From assembly GCA_023853785.1 (NCBI GenBank), contig JAJIRX010000510.1:186001-250000 (forward strand): a DNA stretch of 64,000 nt. Direction: 5' to 3'. Below the pieces are notes generated by a model, which saw nothing but the letters and a program-made list of their open reading frames with translations, made no database searches and was not told the DNA's origin. Below are positions 36,280 through 48,444 of this stretch, in pieces. Positions within the stretch are counted from its first letter, which is position 1, and every line of letters starts with the position of its first letter. The DNA is from Psilocybe azurescens. Taxonomy: Eukaryota > Basidiomycota > Agaricomycetes > Agaricales > Agrocybaceae. A program made the position numbers and the translations under genes.

Positions 36280-36311
36280 TGACGTTTGCAGTTTGTGGTT
36301 GACACCTACCT
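36280..36311 (-). repeat. Right terminal inverted repeat of the transposon
   Basis: Exact reverse complement of the left 32 bp, followed by TA at 36312-36313. Confidence 0.92.
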
Positions 36312-36905
36312 TACAAGCCATTACACACCTGTGCTTCCCACGCTCAGATTTCCTCCTAGCCCGACATGGTCTTTCGTTCCATTAAGGAACACCCCTCGAC
36401 GACGGTGTGTCTGCGGACAGCTATAATTGAAGACACTTTGCACGAGATTAGTCAGTAGGTTATTCTTGAACATCCATGTAACTGGGCGACGCTTTTAGGT
36501 CACACGTGTCTTTAAGTTCGCGCTCAAGTATTGCCTATACGGATCCTCTTGTCTCTCGACTTCGTGGTCCTCAAGGACCTGCTCTAGCCTGAATAGTGCA
36601 GGAAGAGTCTGTGCAGACGGAACCGAGTAGAAGTCGTAAGTTTTCTCTTCCCTGCAGTTCTCCAAACACTGGGCGGTGGAAATTTTGTCAGAGGTCAGAT
36701 AAAAATTCATTTGCGGTGGTGGTGGATCGGGTAACCAAGCAGGGAACGGACACGCTTAATTTTAGGACAATTTGTTATTCCCACGATCGAGTAGTAACTA
36801 GATGTGTTCGGCTCCTAGTCATTCATTAGTCTGACTGAGCCTTTTTCTTTCTTTTCTTTTCATCCACATACACTGTCTTTCACTCCGATAATCGGTTCAA
36901 CCACA
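36312..36905. other. Promoter region of the CH-like gene
   Basis: 594 bp from the transposon end to the next ATG. A T/C-rich tract (about 36840-36870, tctttcttttcttttc) lies 40-65 bp before the ATG, typical of fungal leaders. No gene seen. Confidence 0.45.
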
Positions 36906-39298
36906 ATGGCCTCCGATTCATCAGAGTCACCTATGGTTCTTACCCCGGAATCTACAGGAACTAGCGGGCCTAACGCCGACACTTTCCCAGATTCGCCGAC
37001 CACGTCAGTAACAGCGGTCAAAAAAGCGCGTCGACAGACCGCTTTTTACCCCAACATGAACTCGTCGAACAAGCCCATGAAGCCTTTCAGCAGAAGTGCT
37101 GCAAAACGCGAGAGTGTCATGGCCTTAGGAAGCATCGAGCACCTGCAGCACTATTTTACAAAGACTGGGTTGGCGGCCAAGAAAACGTAGGCATTCTAAT
37201 TAATCTGCAAATGTTATGCCGGACATCGACTGCATCTGCAGTCTTTTAACCGACCTCAAAAGATTGAATCGTTCAATCGTGTCCGTTTGGCATAAACTGC
37301 GTGCTGACTTTTACCATCTCCCAGTCCTTTAGCTTTAGACAAACCACATCTTGGGGTTGTGCTTGCGATTGGGGGTATGGGCCACATACCAACGAGCCCT
37401 TCTTTGAGCGATATCCAAGATTTCAAGATGCCACCATCACCTGCGATTCCCGCTGCCCCGCAACAAACATTTTCGCCGCATGTTAAGATCTACGAAGTAG
37501 ATCCAGAATCACTGCTTCCTGGCGTCATCGAGGACGTGATCGCCGTAGCCCAGGCATGGAAAGTGGAAAACTACAGAGACGAATCATCAGCAGCAAATCT
37601 AGACACTCCATTCGATGTCCTGGAGGTGCTCAAGACGACGACTCGCGCTATCAAATCAGTTCGCAACTACCTGCTTTCCCTGCCCGACGAGTCCGCTGGG
37701 ACGATCCGGGCGCATTTCAGACCGAAGATTCTCGGACCTGCAAAGCCCGCATTGAACAACTCTTCCGCCTCTACATCCTCTGCATCCTCCTCTCCCCCGA
37801 AGCAAACACGGCCTGATCCTATAATCCTGATCCGTCGATCAGCGCTGGAAGTCCTGACGGTTCTTCGCCAGCTCGAAGAGAACTGGCGTCTGCCACTGGA
37901 GGACGATGCCTACGACGCGCAGAGCGACGGGGGCCATTCACACGGCGGCGCGAGTGTACCAAGCCCGTCTAATGGCACGCTCGATCTCCCATCTGATGAG
38001 CCTCAGCATCGTTCGGGGCACAGGCCTGATCACGATCCCGACTCGTCGATCACGTTCTCTCTCGTCCAGGTGCAAGGCCGATACGAGAGCGTCCCCGTAT
38101 GGGAGGACGAGGAAGGCACATTCCGCATCGACGACGAAGAAGAGAAAGAGAAGAGAGACGAGTGGGATGAGAGGCTTGTCCTCGGCACTGGATGGCTGTA
38201 CAGGCAAGATGTGAAGCTTGGAGACTTGACCAAAGAAAGGGATGTGGTAGATGCCTATCTTGACATCGTGGACGAGGTTCTGTTTGAAGGAAAACGTGTG
38301 GCCGGAGGAGAACGTGGGTGGGACAAAGTCAGGCGGAAGAGAGAGGGGAGGGCCGTCTCGAGGGCGGCTAAGATTAGGAGAGTCAGCAGTGGCGAGGGCA
38401 GGAATTTGGGTGCCGGGGAAGCTGATGCTGCTAAGAGACGGGCCTCGACAGGCATTGTTAATATCATGATGAGGGGTATGAGTCTTGCGGAGGAACCGGA
38501 AGAAATGGATGACATCCAAGAAGAACAGGAAGAACTAACCATCGACGACGACGATTTACCCGAATGGGCGAAACGATCGACATTCATTGATGATAGGCTG
38601 GGTATGCATTCAATAAAACTTCAAGGGTCTAATAGACTGACTAGCATGCCTTCGCAATTTTCCAGGTCGTGTTCACGCTCTTTTAGCATTCTTCTTACCG
38701 CCTCATCTCCGATCAGTATTGGGTGTACCATCATCTAGAGAGGATTTACTGTCAAGTCTCTCCTCTGGGCAACTATTATGTGTGGCGTACAACTCGTGTG
38801 TCCGCAAGTCAATGAAACCATGGGGATTCGTCACCAAAGAAGGCATACACGACATCATCGCCCTCGAGAACGCCGCACAAGAAACGGGCGAGGAGAAAGA
38901 GGGAAAGAAACTGTGGACGTTCAGAAGGACCGACAATCTCCGGCTTTGGGTGGGGTACGTCTCTTTCACGCACATCCCTCTCCTTGGCCAACTATCGTTA
39001 CACGAGAGCTAACATTACATTCATTAGGGCTTTGAAGTTGCGATACATGATACCCATACAAATCCCGACTCAGCCCTTATCACAGCATCCTGGCTCATCC
39101 TCAGTCACCAGCACCCCACTCAGCTCGCCATCAGCCACAGCACAGCGATTCGCACTGAGCAAAGCAGACCGGGAGCCGCCGATCCAGTTCGATGCACGGA
39201 TCGTGGCCAAGAAGGAAGAGGGGTGGGAGGACATGCTGGAAGCCGTCCTGTACCGCTGGGTGGATAAGATCGTAGACGAGAGGAGATCATTCCACTGA
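36906..39298 (+). CDS. Conserved basidiomycete protein, possible CH-like C-terminus
   Basis: Four exons in one frame. The N-terminus is Ser/Pro-rich, with a basic block (KKARRQTAFYPNMNSSNKPM) and LGSIEHLQHYFTKTGLAAKK. After the first intron come LALDKPHLGVVLAIGGMG and a helical region (VIEDVIAVAQAWKVEN, LEVLKTTTRAIKSVRNYLLS). A long acidic, charged middle follows (WEDEEGTFRIDDEEEKEKRD), then RVHALLAFFLPPHLRSVLGV, LLSSLSSGQLLCVAYNSCVR, KPWGFVTKEGIHDI and LRLWVGALKLRYMIPIQIP. The C-terminal 150 residues look like an alpha-helical domain with a calponin-homology flavour (discrete dose of Leu and 'GQLLCVAYN'), suggesting a cytoskeletal link; this is inference. It seems conserved and single-copy in related fungi (from memory). 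No frame conflict. Confidence 0.7.
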
Positions 39299-39931
39299 TC
39301 CATCCCGTCGATTTCAACCACCCTCGCCCGCGCCTTCTCTACCACCCTAATACTCCAACCAAGCATCCACTGCCGCTCGCGTCCCGTTTTCTCGTCCTCA
39401 CCTCTTCATGTGTTTCTACTCTGTAAGTACTCTATGTTACCCACCGCTTCCGGATCTACGCATCTACATTCCACTCCTGGCTATCCTATTTATTACATCT
39501 AACATTCAACGCTCTTTCCTCCTATTTGCAATTGCTGTCCCATACATACCCAGTACCTTACATCCTATTCCCTCTATTCGTATCGGTTCCTGCCGCTTGC
39601 GTTTCGTTTATTCATAGTTGCATTCAGACTCTTTTATAGCAGGGACAATTACCACCCGAATACCTGGCTCCATCCCCATACATATTCGTAGTCGGCTCAG
39701 AGTCCGGACAACCCAATCTCATCGTGTACTACGCTTGTTTTCGCGATATCATTCGTATACTGCAAAGTGCAACAGTATGTATGCGGTACCGGAACACCTG
39801 ATTATATAACATGCGGGTGACGTGGAATATGCAGGGTATAGAAATTAAAAAGAAAAGATATAATAATAAAAAGAAAACATGCTGATTGTAATCCACAAAT
39901 TAAATCGTCCATCGCTCTACGATCCTTCTTT
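39299..39931. other. Gap between convergent genes
   Basis: 3' flanks of the CH-like gene (+) and YPP1 (-). T/C-rich up to 39600, then A-rich at 39840-39880. Open frames follow composition only. Confidence 0.45.
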
Positions 39932-42900
39932 CTACCTAAATGTCAAAAGTAATCGCTGGGTTTTAAAGGCACCAGCCCAACGCAGACCCGATGTCCCTAA
40001 CCCCCGCTTCTCAGAGAACTCCAAAGCCAATTTGAGCGTCTCTCTCTCTTTGTCTTTCCGCCCTTGCATCCCATATGCCTTGGCGAGGAAGTACCATGCT
40101 TCTGGGACATCCCAGCCACGGCCTTTCGTCAGGTGGGCGAGCATACCTGCCGCAAGATCGACGTCCGGAGAAGAAAACGAGGTCCGTGATCCCGGTGTAA
40201 ATGCAGAAGCAGATCCAGCACCAGGAGAAGGTGGGGCAGTCTCTGCATTAGATGGGTGGATCTTCCGGGTAACATTTGGATCGAGATAGAGGCGCGAGAG
40301 ATGGACCGTAGCGGCAACATCATCGGAGCAGATGAAGCGAGCCTTTTGTAGCGTATCAACGGCGTGTTGGTATAGACCCAGCGCGAAATAATATAACCCA
40401 AGCTAAGGGAAAAAAACGGGTTGAGCATCAAAATATCGAGTTGGAATGAGAACCGTCGCACCTGAACCCAAACATTCGGGTTATTTTCATCTTTCACTTC
40501 TGCTTCCTGGATAGAGCCTTTAGCTTGCTCGATTTTGCCTAATCTCCTGAAGGTCGCAGCAGACATTAACCAAAGATCGCTCAGCAGACGGTTCTCTCTA
40601 GCAGAACGCTGATTTCGGACCGAGAAGTCTTGTTGTGCCCCCGAGGATGGAAGAGATGGCGGCGGGGGCGGCGGGGGAGACTCCGATGGCGTGTGGTCCC
40701 CTGAATGGGCAACGGAACTAAGTCGTCTCCGAGAGTGAATGGACGAGGCCTGGTAAGACATGGGTTGCAGCACTGCATGTAAATCTTTCGGCCATATATT
40801 AGTCGTTGAATTAACGCGCATAAACGAATAGTAAGATATACCCGGTGTGGACGTCGACCTCCTGAGCCCATTATTCTTCGCAACTCCGTTACCAATTCGT
40901 CGAGATACGGCACTGATGCCAGCGCGTCCCTTATGGACGCTTCCCTTCAGCATCTGCTGAACTTTCTTCGATTTGGAGGTATCGCCTCTAGTATCCCTCT
41001 CAGTCGACGTAGACCGTTTAGGTTTGCCCGGGATGCTAAACGCGTTAAACTGCTTCTTTTCCTTCTCCTTCAGCCTATCCTTCTCTTTCTCCCTATAACT
41101 ATCCCCAGAGTATCTCTCGGCATTCCTCTCATCAGCAGCATCATTGAATGACTCAAAGCTCAGCCGCGACTGCACGCGCATTTGTGCCTGTTCTACTTTT
41201 TTCGAGCTGGAGCTGCACCTCTTGTTCGATCCCTGGAGTAGCATCCGGCGTGGCAGGAGATATCGTGATTCCAATAGGCACAGGCAATGAAACCGATGCA
41301 GATTCGTTTACATCTACAGGATTTCCCGTCACTCCGAGGCCAGGATATAAATCCTTGCTAGATGTAGACAGTCGTGATTTGTCTGCCTGGCCTTGAAGAT
41401 GTGATTGGGCATATGGCGCAGTCGTAGAATCAGGTACTGCTAGATCCTGGTCTATGGAGCCTCGTGGTTGATCCAAAGACTGGCGCGGCTGCGATGCTGA
41501 AGGCAATGTACATCAGGCTTACATTCCTTCCAGTATCCGGAGAGTCAAAGAACATACCTGCAGGTGTGTTACCACTAGAAAGCCCTCGTTTCTCTGCAAC
41601 CCAAGAGAAGATCTCGAGCCATCCCTCTTCCGCTCCTTCTGGCCCTTCCACAACCTCCATGAGAGCCACCTGAGTCATCCGTAGCTGCAAATGCTGTTCA
41701 AACAGATCGGCGGTAGAAGGTGGGTATTGATCAATCGATAATGAAGGTATTGAAGGCGCTGAAGGCGCATTTGACTTTGACTTTTTCGGTTCTGATGTGG
41801 ACGATGGGTATAGGGCGGCCACAGCAGGGTGAAGCAGCGATGAAGCCGTTGGCAAGATCGTTTCTTCGGGTTGCAAGAGAAGTGTATGGGAGGGTATGAG
41901 ACCAGGAATAGCGGCATTGCCGTTAAGGCTAGCAATTGAGGAGCCTGAGGTATGTGTTGCGTTGCCATTAGAGGTCACGCTTCCGGTACCGTTAGTCCTG
42001 CCCCTTGATGTTTTCATCGTCGTCGAGGTCTTCGCAAAATCAGTAGAATTGGAAATTCCATTTGTCCCTGGCACTCTGAGGGTGTTTGCATCCGTCTCCA
42101 TCTGCATGACGGTATCTGTGTCCTCGCTTCCTCCATTGATCGGGCTTTCGTTGCCGCGTCCATAGTTGCTGCTCTCATCTCCTATGCTTTCACTGATCTG
42201 GTCGATTGGATCAACCCCTTCACTCTCATCATCTAACTCTGCACCTCTCTCTAATATCTCCTTCGCATCTGACCATTTTTCCGTGGCCGACAAAAGCAAA
42301 CCAAGAAGGTGCCAATATCGAACTTCGTGAGGGGATCCTTCGACAGCAAGACCTGCGCTTTCAATCGCCCGGCTCAAATTGTGTTCATACGCAGTGTGTG
42401 GGGATGACTCGGGGTCTGATTGCGAGTCGAAGGCTTCTGAAAGACCACCGGCTGCAGGAATACGACGTGCAAATGACAGCGCTAGATGGTAATAAGTGCT
42501 TGGGGTGGGATGGGATTTGATAGAATGCAAAAGACACAGATGAGCCTTATCAAAGTTGATTGGCCGAGTCGATGGATCCTGTCCTAATGTGATAACAGAT
42601 CAATGAAAGTAAAATAACAAGTTAAATAGTGAAAAAGGAATAGACAAATCAAAAGAGCCTGCGGATGTTGAAAAAAAAAGTGGGAAAGTAAAACGAGGCG
42701 AAATGTAAAACCTACCTTTGACGCCTAGCAAGCCCCAGACGATGCCTTCCGCAAGTAGCACTTCCGCCACCAGCCTCTTGTCGTTTTCGTCCAGCCTCGT
42801 CCTCGCCTTATCCAGAATAGTACGCGCTTCCAACACCTCATCTATGCCTTCTGTGCCGTCATCGCTCATCAAGGTATTTTGACTACGCCCAGGAGAAACG

Positions 42901-44785
42901 TTCGCAGATACTCCGCCCTGTGCTCCGACCCCTGCGCATACCATCCGGGCACCAAAGACCAGTGTTTCTACCCACCGAGCGTCATCGTCCATATCTTCAC
43001 CGACGCCTTCTTTACTTGCTTCCCACGCCTTGCCTACAACCTGGATATATAGATTAAGAGTTTTTTTGGCGAGATATGGGAAGACGCAAGGAAAAGGAGA
43101 CGCGTCAAATGTCGAAGAATCACGGATGAGTTGAACGTCAAGCGCTGCGCCCAATTGAGAATCTGGCCGGAACCATTAACAAAATTTCACAATTGAGGAA
43201 TAGAAGCAAGGAACCAACCTCGATGACCCACCCAGCCTGTTCGCCGACTGCTCCACCTGCTTCCCAGACTTTGACACACAGTTCAACAAATTCTTCGACC
43301 TTCACATTCCGTTCCCCTGCCCGCGGGAAAGTGGTGCTAACACTGAGAATGGCACGATAGTCCTGTGCGACTGACCGAGCGGTGTTCATCCACGATGACT
43401 GACTCGAAAACGTATTGTTCGGTGTGGCAACTTCATTGGGAGTCGACATAGCTGTTGCTGGTCTTGAGGGTGTCTTTGAGCCTGGTGTCGACATTGGCTT
43501 CTTCGAGGTCTGAGCATAGACGGGTGCAGCTCCGAGGGTAGGAAGCGATGTGAGTACGCCATATCGAAGGACAAGTGCGCGGAGGTGAAGAGCACATATG
43601 GTCGACCGATGTGCTGTGCGGAAGTTGGGCGGCCAGTATGAACTGCAGGTACTGTAATGGCTAAACCAAGTCCAGAGAGAGTTCTGAGATTCAGATGCTC
43701 TGTCGATAGTTGTTGGAGTAGCGCCAGGGTCCTCTTCAATGAATATATCAGACGTTTTTGCAGTTAATATCACCGCACGCCACAGTAGCCTCTCAACCCA
43801 TCTCCACATCTCTCGAAAATGCGTAAAGAGTGCTGATTCCACCTTTCCTGAGGAAGATAGAGGCACTGGAAGAGACTTCGACGAGAACTCGGATCGGAGG
43901 GAAGAAAGGGCAGGAAGAGCAGCACGGTACGTCTTGAGTGCCATGGTAGGGTCTGCTGGGTAGAGCTTTTCGTAAGACATTCCTATTAAAAGAGTCAATA
44001 CATTGCTTCGTCATAGAAAACTGTATGAAAAACCTTTCAAGCACAGTGATCGAAATGTCTCCACCATTGCCCATCCTTTACCATCGCGTACCTCTGGAGA
44101 ACTAAGATCGGTAACGGATGCAAAGCTTCCAGCAAAGGAAGTTGTGGATGGAGCATAGTTGGAGGGACCAAGCAACCCTTGTGATCCATTGGAACGTATT
44201 GAATCTGAATTCGGGATGCGGGTATGGAGCTGTAGAAGTTCTGGGACTTTGGACAGATGGGTGAGACATTCAGTGGGGTTTCCAAGTGCATATGCGTAAT
44301 AAGCAAGGGCCAAATGTATTGTCTAAATGTGTAGAAGTTAAAAAGGACGATATAAGAAGGGGGAAGCTGGTACTTGCATCGAATTTAGAAGACTCGAAAC
44401 TCTTCAAAATTTCATACCCAACCATGGCCTCTTCCATATGTTCTTCCTGAAGCATTCCCTCTGCACCTAATGCAAGTTTTCCTCTTTTCCAACCTCCGTC
44501 TGATGCCCCAGTTTCGTTCGTATTGAGGCCTTCCATGACGGCATCGTCATTCTCGTCATCGTCCTTATATCTCGCACTGAGTAGCAAAGCAAGAGCTTGA
44601 GTTTGCGCTGCAACCTCGGAGATGTCCTTAAATCCCTGACAATGCTTGTTGAATTTTCGTAGGAGCTCCGGCCAAGACAGAGGGGTGTTGTTTGGAGCCT
44701 TAGCTGGGTATTCGGCGCGCCATTGACCTGCAGTTAAGGCGGCACGAAGCTGAAACCAATAATGCCGCTCTTTCGGGCTGGACAT
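39932..44785 (-). CDS. YPP1: Ypp1/TTC7-type TPR protein, scaffold of the PI4-kinase complex
   Basis: Ypp1 (animal TTC7) links the PI4-kinase Stt4 to the membrane anchor Efr3 at the plasma membrane and so supports PI4P synthesis; it was first described in cargo transport and endocytosis. A long helical-repeat protein on the - strand starts MSSPKERHYWFQLRAALTAG. Blocks include LALAYYAYALGNPTECLTHL, GMSYEKLYPADPTMALKTYR, ILNWAQRLTFNSSVILRHLT, KTLNLYIQVVGKAWEASKEG, HLCLLHSIKSHPTPSTYYHL, HNLSRAIESAGLAVEGSPHE, WLMSAATFRRLGKIEQAKGS and the C-terminal GRGWDVPEAWYFLAKAYGMQ and WAGAF. These are TPR-like, with a long Ser-rich linker. Two homopolymers break the frame: A4 at 43093-43096 (one short) and T6 at 41197-41202 (one long, + strand). 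Antisense frames over it are shadows. Confidence 0.83.
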
Positions 44786-45064
44786 ATAGGCCTAGCAAGC
44801 TCTGCAAGATGATCGCAAGGTAGGAGTGGGATAAATGCTCAACTCCTCCTTCGCCTTCCACAGGAGCGACGTCACGCAACGTGACCGTCTCGTCAGAGGC
44901 TGTCCTAAATTAGAAATGATTTCCATTTATATATCTCAATTTCTTTCCACGATGCCTGTCAAATGTCAGTGCCTTCAACCTTGCCAGTGCTGGAAACTCT
45001 TGAACTTATTCCAATCTTACGCACCATTGGAACCAGGATACTATCCCTCCAGTGTTAGCTCCTC

Positions 45065-47545
45065 ATGTCATTCTATCAAAAAACGGAAAACGATTCGGAG
45101 GATATTTCTGGGAATGAGCAGGTGCTGAAGTGATTGACTTGTGTCTACCAGAGTTCACGTTGACTGATCCTCCACGGTGATATATCTGATAACCCGCCTA
45201 GGTAAATGAATCCGAGTTACCAAAGATTTGGAAAGTTGGAGATCCATTCCAATTTGCGCCTCCGAAGCCAGACGGAGATCCTTGGACGTTACTTCTGGAA
45301 CCACTCTTGAAGACAGACAAAACGCGATGCGATGCTTGGAGAGACGAAGTCCAAAATCTGCTCATTTTTGTGAGTCCTATTGTCTTAACACTCTATCATC
45401 CTGGGACACTGAAGCCTGTAGGCCGGTCTTTTCTCTGCCGTTGTAACTGCATTCATCGTCGAGTCGTACAAAACCTTCAACCGAACCCAGATGACACCGT
45501 TATTTCTCTACTTTCTCGTATCGCAACACACCTCGAAAGTCCACTTGGTTCCAATTCCTCCCTTCCATCCCCAGTTCAGCCGGAATTCTCTCCAGACTCC
45601 TCATCTCTCCGAGTCAACACACTTTGGTTCATCAGTTTAGTTCTCAGCTTGACTACCGTGTTAGTTGGCACAATTTCGCTACAATGGCTGCGAGAACATC
45701 AGTCCTTTTCGGAACTCACGCCACGTGAAATGTACGCGGTGCATCATATGCGATATCAGGCCCTGATAAGTTGGCATGTTGACAAGATCTTCAACACATT
45801 GCCGCTTCTTCTTCAATGTTCTCTGGTCCTATTTTTAATAGGAATAATCGATTTTCTCCACGCAATGACTATCAGAAATTGGATTGTTACCATTCCTGTC
45901 GCCGTTGTGGTGGGATTTACGATGCTATTCCTCATTGCTACTGCAATGCTACCAACTCTGCAGGCTTTGTCTCTCTATTTTGATTTTTCATCCGAGCGCA
46001 GCCATCCTGGAGGAAATCGCGTCCCAGCTCCCAGCCCATGCCCATATAAGTCACCTCAATCGCATGCAATTCGCATGCTCTCGCACCCCTACTGCACCTT
46101 TTAGATCGCTTATATCCGAGTATGCGAACCTTGCTTCACAAAGCTAGGCACAGGCTGAAGAATCCATTTTCGCAAGTACCATTAAGGCCGTTATCATATG
46201 AATGTTTTACCCGATATTTATTCTATGCATCACTTGACTCTAAATGGACAGACTACGACGTGAGCTGGCTTGCAATCCGGGATGGTTTTATGCGACGTGC
46301 TCTCGGCCGGTCACAGTTGTATGAAACCGTCGGGACAGGAGACGACGAGGTTTTCCCTTTGCATGATATCGTTCGAGGTCTGAGCACCCAGAACCACCAG
46401 AAGCATTCCGCACCTGCTGCATACCACTGCTTCGCCGAGATATCTGAAATGACACTACAACCTCTTCACAGGAGCGATTACAATTATGATTCAACTGAAA
46501 GTCGATGTCGCCAAAGTGCCTATCTGCATGACCTCATATCATCAACTACCGGTATCACATGTTTATCAGATATTTTCGACTTCGATGCTGCATACAGATC
46601 ACAGGAGGGTAACGCAATGGTCACCAAGACTCTCCATGATATATTGCACGAAGACAACACGTACTTATTTTTACAAAATCACTTCTTCGGCAGCGCCCCA
46701 CTTCTATCTACTCACAGAAAGGAACTTTCACTCCGACTGTCAGCCTACTTTTATCAAGAAACCCATGTAATACAAACGTCGGATCAGAAAGTCGCATTCC
46801 CGAGCTCCCTCACCTTTACACCGTTCGAGGTTCTTCTGCTCCCAGATATCAGTAGAGATGAATTCAATGGTACGCCATGCATTTCATGAGCTCCTTCCTG
46901 AAAGTGTTAATGCTCATGGTACAAACTCAAGTAATAGCATGGCAGGTCGCCAACATTACGTTATCAATCATAAAGCAATGTGTCGGAGATATCCATCCTG
47001 ATTCTCTTCTCTGCAATGCAATGGCACAAAAAGGCGGCCTTCCTTCTTATATAATTGGCGCTGGTTATTTCACATCTCACTCAGGCAAAATTATATCCCC
47101 AAGCCAGCACCAGACCGAAACTTCCCTCAATGACCTTGAACGTGCTATACAAGAAGCATTCCACACCCTCTTCTCCTTCATCGAGACACAACTACAAAAT
47201 GAAATTTCGTCATGGCCCACGGCCGAAGGAAGCCCGAGTCTTCTGTTCTATTTTGCTTCATTCTATGCGCGTTGCATTAGGCGGTCTTTGCAGTACAATC
47301 CCTTTTTCATTTCCATGCACTCAACAATTTGCAAGTATAAACGACGCACGATAGACATGGGTATAATTGACTCTATCCTCGAACTAAATTTTCAGGCAGA
47401 TCAGAGTAACTGGAATCCCTATGATGAAGCCCCATTCTCAACTGAATGGTGGGAGTATTTCAAGACTTCCGACACCTCAGATGTTGCTTTGAATGGCCGA
47501 AAGTCACCATCTATAGTTCTCTTCTTTCCGTTTGAAACGGCATAG
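45065..47545 (+). CDS. DUF6535 membrane protein, copy 1 (two frame breaks)
   Basis: Exon 1 (45065-45121) reads MSFYQKTENDSEDISGNEQ; exon 2 starts at 45202 with VNESELPKIWKVGDPFQFAP. The DUF6535 core follows: CDAWRDEVQNLLIF, intron, AGLFSAVVTAFIVESYK (TM1), TLWFISLVLSLTTVLVGTIS plus LQWLREHQ (TM2), LLLQCSLVLFLIGIIDFL (TM3) and VTIPVAVVVGFTMLFLIATA (TM4). A long soluble C-terminal part has YECFTRYLFYASLDSKWTDY, WLAIRDGFMRRALGRSQLYE and WWEYFKTS. Function is unknown; the family is expanded in Agaricomycetes. A4 at 45470-45473 and C4 at 46086-46089 are each one base short for the frame seen in copy 2. Opposite strand to copy 2 and divergent from YPP1. Confidence 0.82.
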
Positions 47546-48444
47546 CATCTGCTTTAGATCGATGCTTAATATATGTACTCTGTCTCTATTAATTCCCAAT
47601 ACACAATATCCCTGGACCGTTGTGCCATCTATGGTTCACTAGTATAACTCCATTCCCAACAGAACTTCCAGATGAACAGCATAAAAGCGTATGATTCAAC
47701 CTTTGATCCGGTTTCGAGATATGCTGTGTGTTCCACGCTGGTTACGTTGATGGATATATTTAGAATGATGAACTATAACAATACGAGTAAGTAGAATTGG
47801 AAGAATCGTAAAGTGTGGAATCTGGAGAGAAATAACTACATAGTCTAAAGTCTATCGGGCGCTTATTGGATAGGTTTGTTTCTCTGATTTGACTCCTGTT
47901 GACACCTAGAATGAGTGGGTTCCAGTGTACGCGTAGACAACGGGGATAAGTCAGAGTCTCTCGTAATCTCACCGGATAGGTTATGTATTAGACGCTACCA
48001 AGGCAAACTGCGTGTTTCTCCAAAAGACTCGATAGACCGACACCCATGCACACCACCTGACCAAATAAACAGATATACTATAACACTGGTTGAATTGACC
48101 ATGCAACGCTTTTGTAAGAAAGAGGCGACATCGGCTCAAAACTCAGTGACAGACCAGTAAACGTGATTGCATGACGGAGAAGTTGCTCAAGCATTGGGTT
48201 AGAAGGTGGGCGTTCCGGCACAGTGAGAGATACTTACTTCAAGTGGCACAAGTGATCGATGATCAAAGACCATGACTACAATTAGCCGCTGCAGTGAGGA
48301 AAACTTAGTAGGAGAAACCGCCGTATGTGTCCGGTTACTGCAGGTGACAGCCGGCTATGATTAATATTACCTCCTCAATCGCCTGAGGGTACATAAGGAA
48401 GTAGCTCTAGTAATCGATGTCTGCATTATCTCCCACGTCCACCC
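47546..48444. other. Intergenic, no gene seen
   Basis: Lies between DUF6535 copy 1 and hydrolase 3 (both +). It carries the 3' flank of one and promoter of the other. No repeat or coding signal recognised. Confidence 0.4.

Larger units (their letters stand above)
33296..36311 (+). mobile_element. Tc1/mariner-superfamily DNA transposon, 3,016 bp
   Basis: The two ends are inverted copies of each other: 32 bp are identical (33296-33327 against the complement of 36280-36311), and after one mismatch 5 more bases match. The element is flanked by TA on each side (33294-33295 and 36312-36313), the target duplication of the IS630/Tc1/mariner superfamily. It carries one transposase gene in the same orientation. 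Identical long TIRs suggest fairly recent insertion. It lies between hydrolase 2 and the CH-like gene. Confidence 0.92.

Noticed and set aside
41430..44313. Antisense and out-of-frame open frames over YPP1
   Set aside because: Shadows of the coding frame; the YPP1 frame alone carries the TPR-family blocks.
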